From SIG588 sp045599305 (GTDB lineage: Bacteria; Bacillota; Clostridia; Oscillospirales; Acutalibacteraceae), in assembly GCA_045599305.1 (NCBI GenBank), contig JAZRVU010000112.1:1-20642 (forward strand): a stretch of 20,642 bases of DNA. The letters are read 5' to 3'. This document shows, piece after piece, positions 13,653-20,642 of this stretch. A program made the position numbers and the translations under genes. How positions within the stretch are numbered: position 1 is the stretch's first letter; every line of letters starts with the position of its first letter. The notes beneath the pieces were generated by a model. That model made no database searches. It saw only the letters and a list, made by a program, of their open reading frames with translations, and was not told the DNA's origin.

Positions 13653-15650
13653 ATGTATAGCGTAATCAAACGTGACGGAAAAGTTGTGGATTTCAACCTT
13701 TCCCAGATCAAAAATGCGATCATCAAGGCATTCGACGCCTGCGAAAAGCAGTATCACAGCGATACGATCGATTTCCTCGTCCTGAAAGTGACGGCGGATT
13801 TCGAGCCGAAGGTGGAGGACAACAAGATCACTGTCGAAAATATTCAAGACAGCGTGGAATCCGTGCTCATCAAAGCCGGCTATGACGATGTGGCCAAGGC
13901 CTATATCGTCTATCGTCGGCAGCATGAAAAGCTCCGTAATCTCAGCAGCTCGCTGCTCGATTACAAGAAGATCGTGGATGACTATCTGCAGATCAATGAC
14001 TGGCGCGTGAAAGAGAACTCCACCGTCTCCTATTCTGTCGGCGGTCTGATCCTCTCCAACTCCGGCGCCATCACGGCCAACTACTGGCTCTCCGAGGTCT
14101 ATGACGATGAGATCGGCAATGCCCACCGCAATGCCGACATCCATATCCACGATCTCTCCATGCTCACCGGCTACTGCGCCGGCTGGTCGCTCAAGCAACT
14201 CATTCAGGAGGGACTCGGCGGTGTGCCCGGCAAGATCACCTCTGCCCCGGCATCCCACCTCTCCACCCTTTGCAATCAGATGGTCAACTTTCTGGGCATC
14301 ATGCAGAACGAATGGGCAGGCGCGCAGGCGTTCTCCTCGTTCGACACCTATCTTGCGCCGTTCGTGAAGACCGACAACCTGTCCTACAAGGAAGTCAAGC
14401 AGTGCAACCAGTCCTTTGTCTACGGTGTGAACACACCCAGCCGCTGGGGCACGCAGGCACCCTTCTCCAACATCACGCTCGACTGGGTCGTCCCGGCCGA
14501 TCTGGCGGAACTGAACTGCATCATCGGCGGCAAAGAGGTCGACTTTAAATACAAAGACTGCCAGGCGGAAATGGATATCGTCAACAAGGCCTTCATCGAG
14601 ATCATGATCGAAGGTGACGCCAACGGCCGCGGCTTCCAGTATCCCATCCCCACCTATTCCATCACCCGCAATTTCGACTGGTCGGATACCGAAAATAACC
14701 GTCTGCTGTTTGAAATGACCGCCAAATACGGCACGCCGTATTTCTCCAACTATATCAACAGCGATATGGAGCCCAGCGATGTGCGCTCGATGTGCTGCCG
14801 TCTGCGTCTGGACCTGCGCGAACTGCGCAAGAAATCCGGCGGCTATTTCGGCAGCGGCGAATCCACCGGCTCGGTCGGCGTGGTCACCATCAATATGCCC
14901 CGCATCGCCTGTCAGGCGACCGACAAGGCGGATTTCTATGCCAGACTTGACAAAATGATGGATATTGCCGCGCGTTCCCTGAAAGTGAAGCGCACTGTCA
15001 TCACCAGACTGATGGAAAACGGCCTGTATCCCTACACCAAACGGTATCTCGGCACCTTCAGCAACCACTTCTCCACCATTGGTCTGGTGGGCATGAACGA
15101 AGCCTGCCTGAATGCCAAATGGATCCGTGCCGACCTGACGCAGAAGGCCGCACAGGATTTCACCGCCGAGGTGCTCAACCATATGCGTGAGCGTCTGTCT
15201 GACTATCAGGAGCAGTACGGTGATCTGTACAACCTGGAAGCCACTCCCGCGGAATCCACCTCCTATCGTCTGGCCAAGCACGATGTGAAGCACTTCCCCG
15301 ATATCATCACTGCCGCCAAGAACGAGGGCGACACCCCCTACTACACCAACTCCTCTCACCTGCCTGTCGGCTACACGGAGGACATCTTCACCGCGCTGGA
15401 TATCCAGGACGATCTGCAGACGCTCTACACCTCCGGCACCGTGTTCCATGCATTCCTCGGCGAAAAACTCCCCGATTGGAAAGCAGCCGCCACGCTGGTG
15501 CGTAAGATCGCCGAAAACTACAAACTGCCCTATTACACCCTCTCGCCCACCTATTCCGTCTGCAAGAATCACGGCTATCTGGCCGGTGAACAGTATACCT
15601 GCCCCGAATGCGGAGAAGCCACCGAAGTGTACAGCCGCATCACCGGATAA
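13653..15650 (+). CDS. nrdD: Class III (anaerobic) ribonucleoside-triphosphate reductase NrdD, frame interrupted by TAA at the glycyl-radical site
   Basis: The open frame encodes 665 residues from the ATG at 13653. Residues 1-93 are an ATP-cone allosteric domain (VIKRDGKVVDFN, VENIQDSVESVL). The catalytic ten-stranded barrel follows. C382 in RSMCCRLRLD is the likely thiyl-radical cysteine, by its distance of about 283 residues from the radical glycine. The zinc site near the end is C-x2-H ... C-P-E-C. The frame ends SRITG then TAA. In clostridial homologues this reads ITGYYRPVQNWNDGK, the Gly being the radical site. Here the first Tyr codon is TAA, while the next bases read YRPVQNWNDGK in the same frame. 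The enzyme makes dNTPs without oxygen. As read, the product lacks everything after the radical Gly and should be inactive unless the stop is a mutation, an error or is read through. Confidence 0.9.
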   Translation: MYSVIKRDGKVVDFNLSQIKNAIIKAFDACEKQYHSDTIDFLVLKVTADFEPKVEDNKITVENIQDSVESVLIKAGYDDVAKAYIVYRRQHEKLRNLSSSLLDYKKIVDDYLQINDWRVKENSTVSYSVGGLILSNSGAITANYWLSEVYDDEIGNAHRNADIHIHDLSMLTGYCAGWSLKQLIQEGLGGVPGKITSAPASHLSTLCNQMVNFLGIMQNEWAGAQAFSSFDTYLAPFVKTDNLSYKEVKQCNQSFVYGVNTPSRWGTQAPFSNITLDWVVPADLAELNCIIGGKEVDFKYKDCQAEMDIVNKAFIEIMIEGDANGRGFQYPIPTYSITRNFDWSDTENNRLLFEMTAKYGTPYFSNYINSDMEPSDVRSMCCRLRLDLRELRKKSGGYFGSGESTGSVGVVTINMPRIACQATDKADFYARLDKMMDIAARSLKVKRTVITRLMENGLYPYTKRYLGTFSNHFSTIGLVGMNEACLNAKWIRADLTQKAAQDFTAEVLNHMRERLSDYQEQYGDLYNLEATPAESTSYRLAKHDVKHFPDIITAAKNEGDTPYYTNSSHLPVGYTEDIFTALDIQDDLQTLYTSGTVFHAFLGEKLPDWKAAATLVRKIAENYKLPYYTLSPTYSVCKNHGYLAGEQYTCPECGEATEVYSRITG

Positions 15651-15659
15651 TATCGCCCG

Positions 15660-16022
15660 GTGCAGAACTGGAACGACGGCAAAACGCAGGAATTCAAGGA
15701 TCGCCGTGTCTATGACATTGCCAATTCCCATTTGAACCATGCGGGCGTGAAGGATGCGGCACCGGTGGCCGCTGCCGCCGCACCGCAGGACTTCGGATGC
15801 GACGCCACCTATCTCTTCGCCACTGCGACCTGCCCGAACTGCAAGATCGCCTGTGCGGCTTTGGATAAAGCCGGTGTCGCCTATCAGAAGATCCTCGCCA
15901 ACGAGCAGCCCGACATGGCGGAAAAATTCGGCATTCGTCAGGCTCCCACGCTGGTGATCGTGAAAGACGGCGGCATCACCAAATTTGCCGGTGTGTCGGA
16001 GATCAAAAAATTCCTGAACTGA
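15660..16022 (+). CDS. C-terminal NrdD tail plus fused glutaredoxin/thioredoxin-like domain, separated from nrdD by an in-frame stop
   Basis: This frame is the direct continuation of nrdD: coding resumes at 15651 after the TAA, and the first possible alternative start is a GTG at 15660 with no ribosome binding site. It encodes the conserved NrdD tail QNWNDGKTQEFKDRRVYDIA, an Ala/Pro-rich linker (DAAPVAAAAAPQ), and a redoxin domain with a CPNC active site, a cis-Pro motif (QAPTLVIVKDG) and ITKFAGVSEIKKFLN at the end. In related Clostridia the parts appear as one NrdD-redoxin polypeptide; the redoxin would supply electrons to the reductase. The segment lacks the radical glycine, so it cannot act as a GrcA-like spare part. 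It ends 15 bp before the flavoprotein reductase. Independent translation is doubtful; it is best read as the broken-off end of nrdD. Confidence 0.65.
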   Translation: MQNWNDGKTQEFKDRRVYDIANSHLNHAGVKDAAPVAAAAAPQDFGCDATYLFATATCPNCKIACAALDKAGVAYQKILANEQPDMAEKFGIRQAPTLVIVKDGGITKFAGVSEIKKFLN

Positions 16023-16037
16023 TGTAAGGTGTCATGT

Positions 16038-16946
16038 ATGTATGATATCATCGTGATCGGCGGCGGTCCCGCCGGCCTGACGGCCGCTCTGTATGCGCGC
16101 CGTGCGAACAAAAGCGTGCTCGTCATCGAAAAAGGCACCTTCGGCGGGCAGATCACCTATTCCCCCAAGGTGGAAAATATCCCCGGCTTCAATGCGCTTT
16201 CCGGCAACGAATTTGCCGAAAAACTGGTGGATCAGGTGTTGGCGCAGGGTGCCGACATGGAATCCTGTGAGGTCACCGCTATCCGGGACGGAGAGGTCAA
16301 AACGGTCATTACCGAAGACGGTGAATTTACCGGCCGGGCGGTGATCGTGGCCACCGGCGCCCGTCACCGTCTGCTCGGTCTGCCCAACGAGGAAGCGCTG
16401 ATCGGCGAAGGGATCTCCTTCTGCGCCGTGTGCGACGGAGCGTTTTATAAAGGCCGCACCGTCGGTGTGGTGGGCGGCGGCAATTCCGCTTTGCAGGAGG
16501 CTATCCTGCTGGCCGATCTCGCCGAAAAAGTCTATGTGATACAGAATCTGGACGACCTCACCGGCGAAGCGAAGTTATGCGAACAGTTGCGTGCCAAGCC
16601 GAACGTGGAGATCCTGACCGGCACGTTAGTGGATGCGGTTTTGGGCGAATCGGAACTGCGCGGTGTCCGTATCCGCCGCACAGCCGACGGTCACACAGAT
16701 GAACTGGCGCTGGACGGTCTGTTCATCGCCATCGGGCTTGTGCCGCAGAATGAGGCGTTTGCCGATGTACTGCCGCTGGATGCACGCGGATATGTGGATG
16801 CCGACGAACGGTGCCTGACAGATCGCAAGGGGCTGTTCGTGGCAGGCGACTGCCGGAAAAAGGCAATTCGCCAGGTCACCACGGCCGCAGCCGACGGCGC
16901 CGTCGCCGCGCTGGCCGCGTGCGAATATATCGATTCACTTGAATAA
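16038..16946 (+). CDS. trxB: Thioredoxin-reductase-like FAD flavoprotein
   Basis: The 302-residue protein starts at the ATG at 16038, with AAGGTG about 6 nt before it (a GTG at 16029 overlaps that site and is less likely). It has the FAD-binding GGGPAG at 8-13, GGQI, ATGARHRLLGLP, the redox pair C129-AV-C132 with DGAFYKG, a second nucleotide fold GVVGGGNSALQEA, and the closing GLFVAGDCRKKAIRQVTTAAADG. This is the TrxB family, which reduces thioredoxin or glutaredoxin-like proteins. The HRRxxxR motif that holds the NADPH phosphate in classical TrxB is absent; VYVIQNLDDLTGEAKL stands there, so NADH or another donor is possible. It lies just after the NrdD-fused redoxin and probably recycles it. 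It is the last gene before a terminator. Confidence 0.88.
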   Translation: MYDIIVIGGGPAGLTAALYARRANKSVLVIEKGTFGGQITYSPKVENIPGFNALSGNEFAEKLVDQVLAQGADMESCEVTAIRDGEVKTVITEDGEFTGRAVIVATGARHRLLGLPNEEALIGEGISFCAVCDGAFYKGRTVGVVGGGNSALQEAILLADLAEKVYVIQNLDDLTGEAKLCEQLRAKPNVEILTGTLVDAVLGESELRGVRIRRTADGHTDELALDGLFIAIGLVPQNEAFADVLPLDARGYVDADERCLTDRKGLFVAGDCRKKAIRQVTTAAADGAVAALAACEYIDSLE

Positions 16947-16949
16947 GCA

Positions 16950-16989
16950 AAAAGTGTCCCGCTGAAGATCGTTTCAGCGGGACACTTTT
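16950..16989 (+). terminator. Terminator of the nrdD-trxB transcript
   Basis: A perfect 17-bp stem, AAAAGTGTCCCGCTGAA (16950-16966) with 16973-16989, around a 6-nt loop. It begins 4 nt after the trxB-like stop. Its A/T foot supplies the U-run on the plus strand (CTTTTC). Confidence 0.8.
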
Positions 16990-16994
16990 CATAA

Positions 16995-17029
16995 AACGAT
17001 CCCCTGCGGCAGCACTGCAGGGGATCGTT
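16995..17029 (-). terminator. Terminator of the tilS-hpt-ftsH transcript
   Basis: A perfect 13-bp stem, AACGATCCCCTGC on the minus strand (17029-17017) pairing with 17007-16995, with a 9-nt loop, followed by TTTTATG. It starts 9 nt after the ftsH stop. Together with the adjacent hairpin it insulates two convergent operons. Confidence 0.8.
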
Positions 17030-17037
17030 AGATTGTT

Positions 17038-18945
17038 TTACGCTTCCGGCACCGGGGGCGTAGGCACAGCGGTGCGCTTCATCATGCGGTCGAATTCCTC
17101 GCCGCTCAGCTTTTCGTGGTCGATCAGATAGCTCGCGACCTCGTGCAGCTGGTTCAGATGCTCGGAAAGCTTGCGCCGCGTCTCGGCAAAGCCGTGTTCG
17201 ATCAGCGCATTGATCTCCTCGTCGATCTTCCCGGCGATCTCTTCGGAATAATTACGGGTATGGCCGAAATCGCGGCCGAGGAACACTTCGTCGTTGGAAG
17301 AGCCAAATACCATCGGACCCAACTTGTCGCTCATGCCGTATTTGGTCACCATGCTCCGGGCAATATCGGTCGCCCGCTCCAGATCATTGGAAGCACCGGT
17401 GGAAATGTCCTCCAGCACCAGCATCTCCGCCACACGGCCGCCCAAAAGGGTTTCGATCTGTTCGCACATCTCACCGCGCAGGCGGTAAGAACGGTCTTCC
17501 TGCGGCAGATACATCGTGTAGCCGCCCGCCATACCGCGCGGGATGATGGAGATCTCATGCACGGGATCCTGTGTGGGACAATAGTAGGTGACCACCGCGT
17601 GGCCGGCCTCGTGATAGGCGGTCAGGCGCTTTTCCTTATCCGTCATCAGATGGCTGCGCTTTTCGGTGCCCATCACCACCTTGATGGTGGCTTCCTCGAT
17701 CTCCTGCATGGTGATGGAGTGCAGATCACGGCGGGCAGCCAGCAGAGCCGCCTCGTTCAGCAGATTTTCCAGATCGGCACCGGTAAAGCCGGCAGTAGAC
17801 TTGGCAATGGTGGAAAGTTCCACGTCGGGTGCCAGCGGCTTACCGCGGGCGTGCACCTTCAAAATCTCCTCGCGCCCCTTCTGATCGGGGTAATTCACCA
17901 CGATCTGCCGGTCAAAACGGCCGGGACGGGTCAGTGCGGGATCAAGGATATCCGGCCGGTTGGTGGCGGCGATCATGATGACGCCCTCATTGGCACCGAA
18001 GCCGTCCATTTCGACCAGCAACTGGTTGAGCGTCTGTTCGCGTTCGTCATGGCCGCCGCCCAGACCGGCGCCGCGCTGACGGCCGACCGCATCGATCTCG
18101 TCAATGAAGATGATGCAGGGGGAATTTTTCTTGGCCTGTTCAAACAGGTCACGCACACGGGAAGCGCCCACGCCGACATACATTTCCACGAAATCCGAGC
18201 CGGAAATGGAGAAAAACGGTACATCGGCTTCGCCGGCCACCGCACGTGCCAGCAGTGTTTTACCGGTTCCGGGAGGGCCCACAAGCAAAACGCCCTTGGG
18301 CACACGGGCACCGAGTTCGGTGAATTTCTTGGGGGATTTTAAGAATGTGACGATCTCGCGCAGTTCTTCCTTTTCCTCGTCGGCACCGGCCACATCGGCA
18401 AAGGTGGTCTTGCGTTTTTCGTCCGAAGGCATCTTGACGCGCGCCTTGCCGAAACCCATCATTTTGCTGCCGTCCAGCGAGCCCATCGAGCGGCGCATCA
18501 TCACCCACATGGCGATCATCAGGCCGATGATGAGCAGTGACGGCAGCAGGCTGACCAGCCACGACAGCTCCTTAACAGGCAGATAATTGTATTTCACACC
18601 GTTCTCGCCGATATAGTCGTGGATATCGGTGATAAAGAGGTTGATATCCGGAACGGTATAGGTCAGTTTGCCTTTATTTTCGGTCAGGCCCTTAAACACA
18701 TTCTCCTGCTCGCTCCAATATTTCTCACGCAGCAGAATGGTGGCCTTGGCAGAGTTCAGGTCCAGTTCAAAAGATTCGACCTTATCCTCACGAAACAGGT
18801 CAACATACTGAGAATACACCGTGCTGCTTTTGGCACCGTTTCCGCCGACGACCATCCACACGATCAATACGACAAAAATCAGCCCGATGAACGGGAGCAG
18901 CAGATTTCGGATGGTTTTACCGAAGTCATTGTGATTTTGATTCAT
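17038..18945 (-). CDS. ftsH: ATP-dependent zinc metalloprotease FtsH
   Basis: The protein has 635 residues from the ATG at 18945. That start is preferred because GGAG directly abuts the alternative ATG at 18954 but is 9 nt from this one. Two membrane segments (about 14-33 and 125-145) flank an extracytoplasmic domain of about 90 residues. The AAA+ domain has Walker A GPPGTGKT near 222, Walker B CIIFIDEIDAVG and the second region of homology ATNRPDILDPALTRPGRFDRQ. The protease domain has H445-EAG-H449 and the third zinc ligand D521 in ASNDLERAT. FtsH is a membrane-bound hexamer that degrades misfolded membrane proteins and regulators. It follows hpt by 32 bp in the order tilS-hpt-ftsH known from Bacillus, and ends before its own terminator. 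All key residues are intact. Confidence 0.97.
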   Translation of the reverse strand: MNQNHNDFGKTIRNLLLPFIGLIFVVLIVWMVVGGNGAKSSTVYSQYVDLFREDKVESFELDLNSAKATILLREKYWSEQENVFKGLTENKGKLTYTVPDINLFITDIHDYIGENGVKYNYLPVKELSWLVSLLPSLLIIGLMIAMWVMMRRSMGSLDGSKMMGFGKARVKMPSDEKRKTTFADVAGADEEKEELREIVTFLKSPKKFTELGARVPKGVLLVGPPGTGKTLLARAVAGEADVPFFSISGSDFVEMYVGVGASRVRDLFEQAKKNSPCIIFIDEIDAVGRQRGAGLGGGHDEREQTLNQLLVEMDGFGANEGVIMIAATNRPDILDPALTRPGRFDRQIVVNYPDQKGREEILKVHARGKPLAPDVELSTIAKSTAGFTGADLENLLNEAALLAARRDLHSITMQEIEEATIKVVMGTEKRSHLMTDKEKRLTAYHEAGHAVVTYYCPTQDPVHEISIIPRGMAGGYTMYLPQEDRSYRLRGEMCEQIETLLGGRVAEMLVLEDISTGASNDLERATDIARSMVTKYGMSDKLGPMVFGSSNDEVFLGRDFGHTRNYSEEIAGKIDEEINALIEHGFAETRRKLSEHLNQLHEVASYLIDHEKLSGEEFDRMMKRTAVPTPPVPEA

Positions 18946-18977
18946 AGGATCCATCTCCTTTCGCCGAAGCCTGCCAA

Positions 18978-19517
18978 TTACTTTTCGTAAACAGAAGGCT
19001 TCAAAATGCCGATGTACGGCAGGTTACGGTAACGCTCCGCATAATCCAGACCGTATCCGACGATAAAGGCATCGGGGATCCGGAAGCAGCGATAATCCGG
19101 AGTAATATCCGCTTTGCGGCGTTCGGGCTTATCCAGCAGTGTGCAGATGCGGATGCTGCGCGGATTGCGGGCCGAAAGCGTCTTTTTCAGGTACGACAAG
19201 GTGACGCCGGAATCCAGGATATCCTCCACGATCAGCAGATCCTTGTCCTGCAGCGGACCGTCCAGATCTTTGATCAAGCGTACTTCGCCGCTTGTTTTGG
19301 TACCGTTTCCGTAACTGGAAACAGCCAAAAAGTCGATGTTGCAGGGAATGGTAATGGCGCGCATCAAGTCAGCCATAAACACAAGTGACCCCTTCAGCAC
19401 AGCCACCATGAACAGGTTTTTCCCCGCATAGTCGACGCTGAGCTTTTGACCGAGCTCCTTTACCGCCTTTTGCAGGTCTTCTTCCGTATAGAGGATTTCC
19501 GATATATCCGGATGCAT
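18978..19517 (-). CDS. hpt: Hypoxanthine phosphoribosyltransferase
   Basis: The 179-residue protein has the phosphoribosyltransferase signature LLIVEDILDSGVTLSY at 94-109, where the acidic pair and the following loop bind PRPP. Other family motifs are VAVLKGSLVFMADL, IDFLAVSSYG (the flexible loop) and IPDAFIVGYGLDYAERYRNLPYIG at the C-terminus. It salvages hypoxanthine and guanine to IMP and GMP in the cytosol. The ATG at 19517 lies 3 bp after the tilS stop, and AGGAAG within the last tilS codons is its ribosome binding site, so translation is probably coupled. Its place between tilS and ftsH is conserved across Firmicutes. Confidence 0.95.
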   Translation of the reverse strand: MHPDISEILYTEEDLQKAVKELGQKLSVDYAGKNLFMVAVLKGSLVFMADLMRAITIPCNIDFLAVSSYGNGTKTSGEVRLIKDLDGPLQDKDLLIVEDILDSGVTLSYLKKTLSARNPRSIRICTLLDKPERRKADITPDYRCFRIPDAFIVGYGLDYAERYRNLPYIGILKPSVYEK

Positions 19518-19520
19518 ACC

Positions 19521-20642
19521 TCATCTTCCTTTCTTATCAACAATAAATATTACCAAAATCCGCTGCGTGGACGGTGTGATCGCCACGCGTTCGTCGCAGC
19601 CGAGGCCGACGACCAGTGCGATCCCCTGCTCATCCTCAATGACCGGAATACGGTCACGCAGGGCGGCAGGGATCCGCTCTTCATTCATGAATTTTTTCAG
19701 CGTCTTGCGTCCGCCGCGCCGGTAAGGTGTATACACATCCCCTGTCTTTCGGCTCCGTACAGACGCAACACCTTGTATTTTATCATAGTCGCACGTGAAT
19801 TGTAATAAAATTTTATGAATTTTTTGTTCATTTTCAAATTTTTTTCGATCCCAAACCTCCGCACGGTAGGTGTCGGTACCGAATGAGTACACGCCGCCGT
19901 CCTCCAAAGGGCGGCTTACCGGTGTCTCAATATCGGATTCGACCGAAAAGTAGTTCTGCTTCACACTTGCGGTAACATCGCGGGAAAGCGCAACAGCGCC
20001 GCCGCTTGTCAGCAGTGCTTCCAGCTGCTGCAGCTGACGTGTATCACAGGTGATTCCCGCTTCATCCGATACGATCTGCCGCAGCACACGGGCACGTAAA
20101 GCAGTCGGCAGCGCACGGAGCTTTTCGGCGTCATAGGCTCCGCGCAGCGCTGCTTGCGTGATAGCCGCAGCAGTTGCGGCCTGCCAGTATTCCTCATCGG
20201 CGCGCACCGTGTCCGCCAGACGGCAGATAGCCTCATTCGCTTGAGAATTGATTTTGTAAAGTTCCGGTACTACACAGTTACGGATACGGTTGCGGGCAAA
20301 AGACACATCGCTGTTGGTGCTGTCGGTCACAAACGGCAGCGCTGTTTGTTCACAATATGCCTCGATCTCTTCCCGACTGCAGGTGAGCAGCGGGCGAATG
20401 ATCCGTCCGCGCACAGGCCAAATGCCGCAAAGCCCGGCCGTACCGGTGCCGCGCACCAGATGGAGCAGCACCGTTTCGGCGTTGTCGTTTTGATTATGAG
20501 CCACGGCGATACGGTCGAATCCGTTTTCGTCGGCTACCTTATCAAAGAACGCATAGCGCATCGCCCGGCCGGCCTCTTCGATGCCGCAGTGCCGCCGCTT
20601 GGCCTCGCCGGCCACATCCACGTGACTGACGAAAAACGGGAC
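19521..20642 (-). CDS. tilS: tRNA(Ile)-lysidine synthase TilS, N-terminus beyond the window
   Basis: The frame is open from the right edge to the TGA at 19521, giving 373 residues; the start and the SGGxDS ATP-binding loop lie outside. Visible family motifs are RIAVAHNQNDNAETVLLHL and RGTGTAGLCGIWP in the N-type ATP pyrophosphatase domain, RNRIRNCVVPEL, and the C-terminal substrate-binding domain with GDVYTPYRRGGRKTLKKFMNE, IPVIEDEQGIALVVGLG. TilS attaches lysine to C34 of the CAU-anticodon isoleucine tRNA so that it reads AUA; it is normally essential. It is the first visible gene of tilS-hpt-ftsH. Bases around 19780-19860, encoding the linker before the C-terminal domain (KKFENEQKIHKIL), are markedly more AT-rich than the rest, with no frame disruption. 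Confidence 0.93.
   Translation of the reverse strand, partial: VPFFVSHVDVAGEAKRRHCGIEEAGRAMRYAFFDKVADENGFDRIAVAHNQNDNAETVLLHLVRGTGTAGLCGIWPVRGRIIRPLLTCSREEIEAYCEQTALPFVTDSTNSDVSFARNRIRNCVVPELYKINSQANEAICRLADTVRADEEYWQAATAAAITQAALRGAYDAEKLRALPTALRARVLRQIVSDEAGITCDTRQLQQLEALLTSGGAVALSRDVTASVKQNYFSVESDIETPVSRPLEDGGVYSFGTDTYRAEVWDRKKFENEQKIHKILLQFTCDYDKIQGVASVRSRKTGDVYTPYRRGGRKTLKKFMNEERIPAALRDRIPVIEDEQGIALVVGLGCDERVAITPSTQRILVIFIVDKKGR

Noticed and set aside
15648..15650. Stop-codon reassignment or selenocysteine/pyrrolysine insertion as explanation of the nrdD stop
   Set aside because: TAA ends trmO, spoIIID, hpt, ftsH and others here, selenocysteine uses TGA and pyrrolysine uses TAG. A point mutation or error is more economical.
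15640..15665. A frameshift in nrdD
   Set aside because: The homologous sequence on both sides of the TAA is in the same frame, with no gained or lost base; only one codon is changed.
13551..15740. A 729-codon open frame antisense to nrdD
   Set aside because: It lies opposite a clearly recognised gene, has a His/Gly/Val-rich shadow composition and covers the mapped nrdD promoter.
16029..16037. GTG at 16029 as the start of the trxB-like gene
   Set aside because: The AAGGTG ribosome binding site overlaps this GTG and is correctly spaced for the ATG at 16038, which also gives the usual MYDIIVIGGGPAG N-terminus.

Overview
The window looks like chromosome of an anaerobic, spore-forming Firmicute, most plausibly a Ruminococcaceae/Oscillospirales-type Clostridia from a gut or plant-degrading habitat (inference). 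The grounds are a recognisable SpoIIID, an oxygen-sensitive class III ribonucleotide reductase with its activase, the Firmicute gene order tilS-hpt-ftsH, strong AGGAGG-type ribosome binding sites, sigma-A promoters close to consensus, a type I dockerin on a very large secreted protein, and moderately GC-rich coding DNA. TAA, TGA and TAG all end genes here, so the standard bacterial code applies.

Region 1 (1-8811) is an extracellular polysaccharide-handling locus. On the minus strand, in transcription order, it holds a 1558-residue secreted modular protein (two related N-terminal domains, two pectate-lyase-like beta-helices, a LamG-like domain and a dockerin), a solute-binding lipoprotein of a carbohydrate ABC transporter, and a secreted CBM9-like protein with a Thr-rich linker that runs off the left edge. 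Divergent from these is an AraC-type regulator; both facing promoters lie in the shared 220-bp gap. The lipoprotein leader contains a long hairpin whose loop is complementary to an upstream stretch. No permease or classical glycoside hydrolase is present.

Region 2 (8831-12650, minus strand) is housekeeping. It holds trmK-rqcH-trmO, a tight operon that places the alanine-tailing ribosome-rescue factor between two tRNA methyltransferases, then a small DUF1858 redox protein and spoIIID, each with its own promoter.

Region 3 (12650-16946, plus strand) is the anaerobic dNTP module: nrdG (activase), nrdD (class III reductase) and a thioredoxin-reductase-like flavoprotein. Candidate NrdR boxes overlap the nrdD promoter. 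The nrdD frame is interrupted by one TAA directly after the presumed radical glycine codon. The same frame then continues without a gap through the conserved tail, an Ala/Pro-rich linker and a CPNC redoxin domain. This is the most striking feature of the window: either a nonsense mutation (or sequence error) in an NrdD-redoxin fusion, or an unusual recoding event.

Region 4 (16947-20642) begins with back-to-back convergent terminators. It then holds ftsH, hpt and the C-terminal part of tilS, all on the minus strand, with tilS entering from the right edge.

No tRNA, rRNA, CRISPR array, insertion sequence or phage gene was seen, and no stretch longer than about 260 bp lacks a gene.
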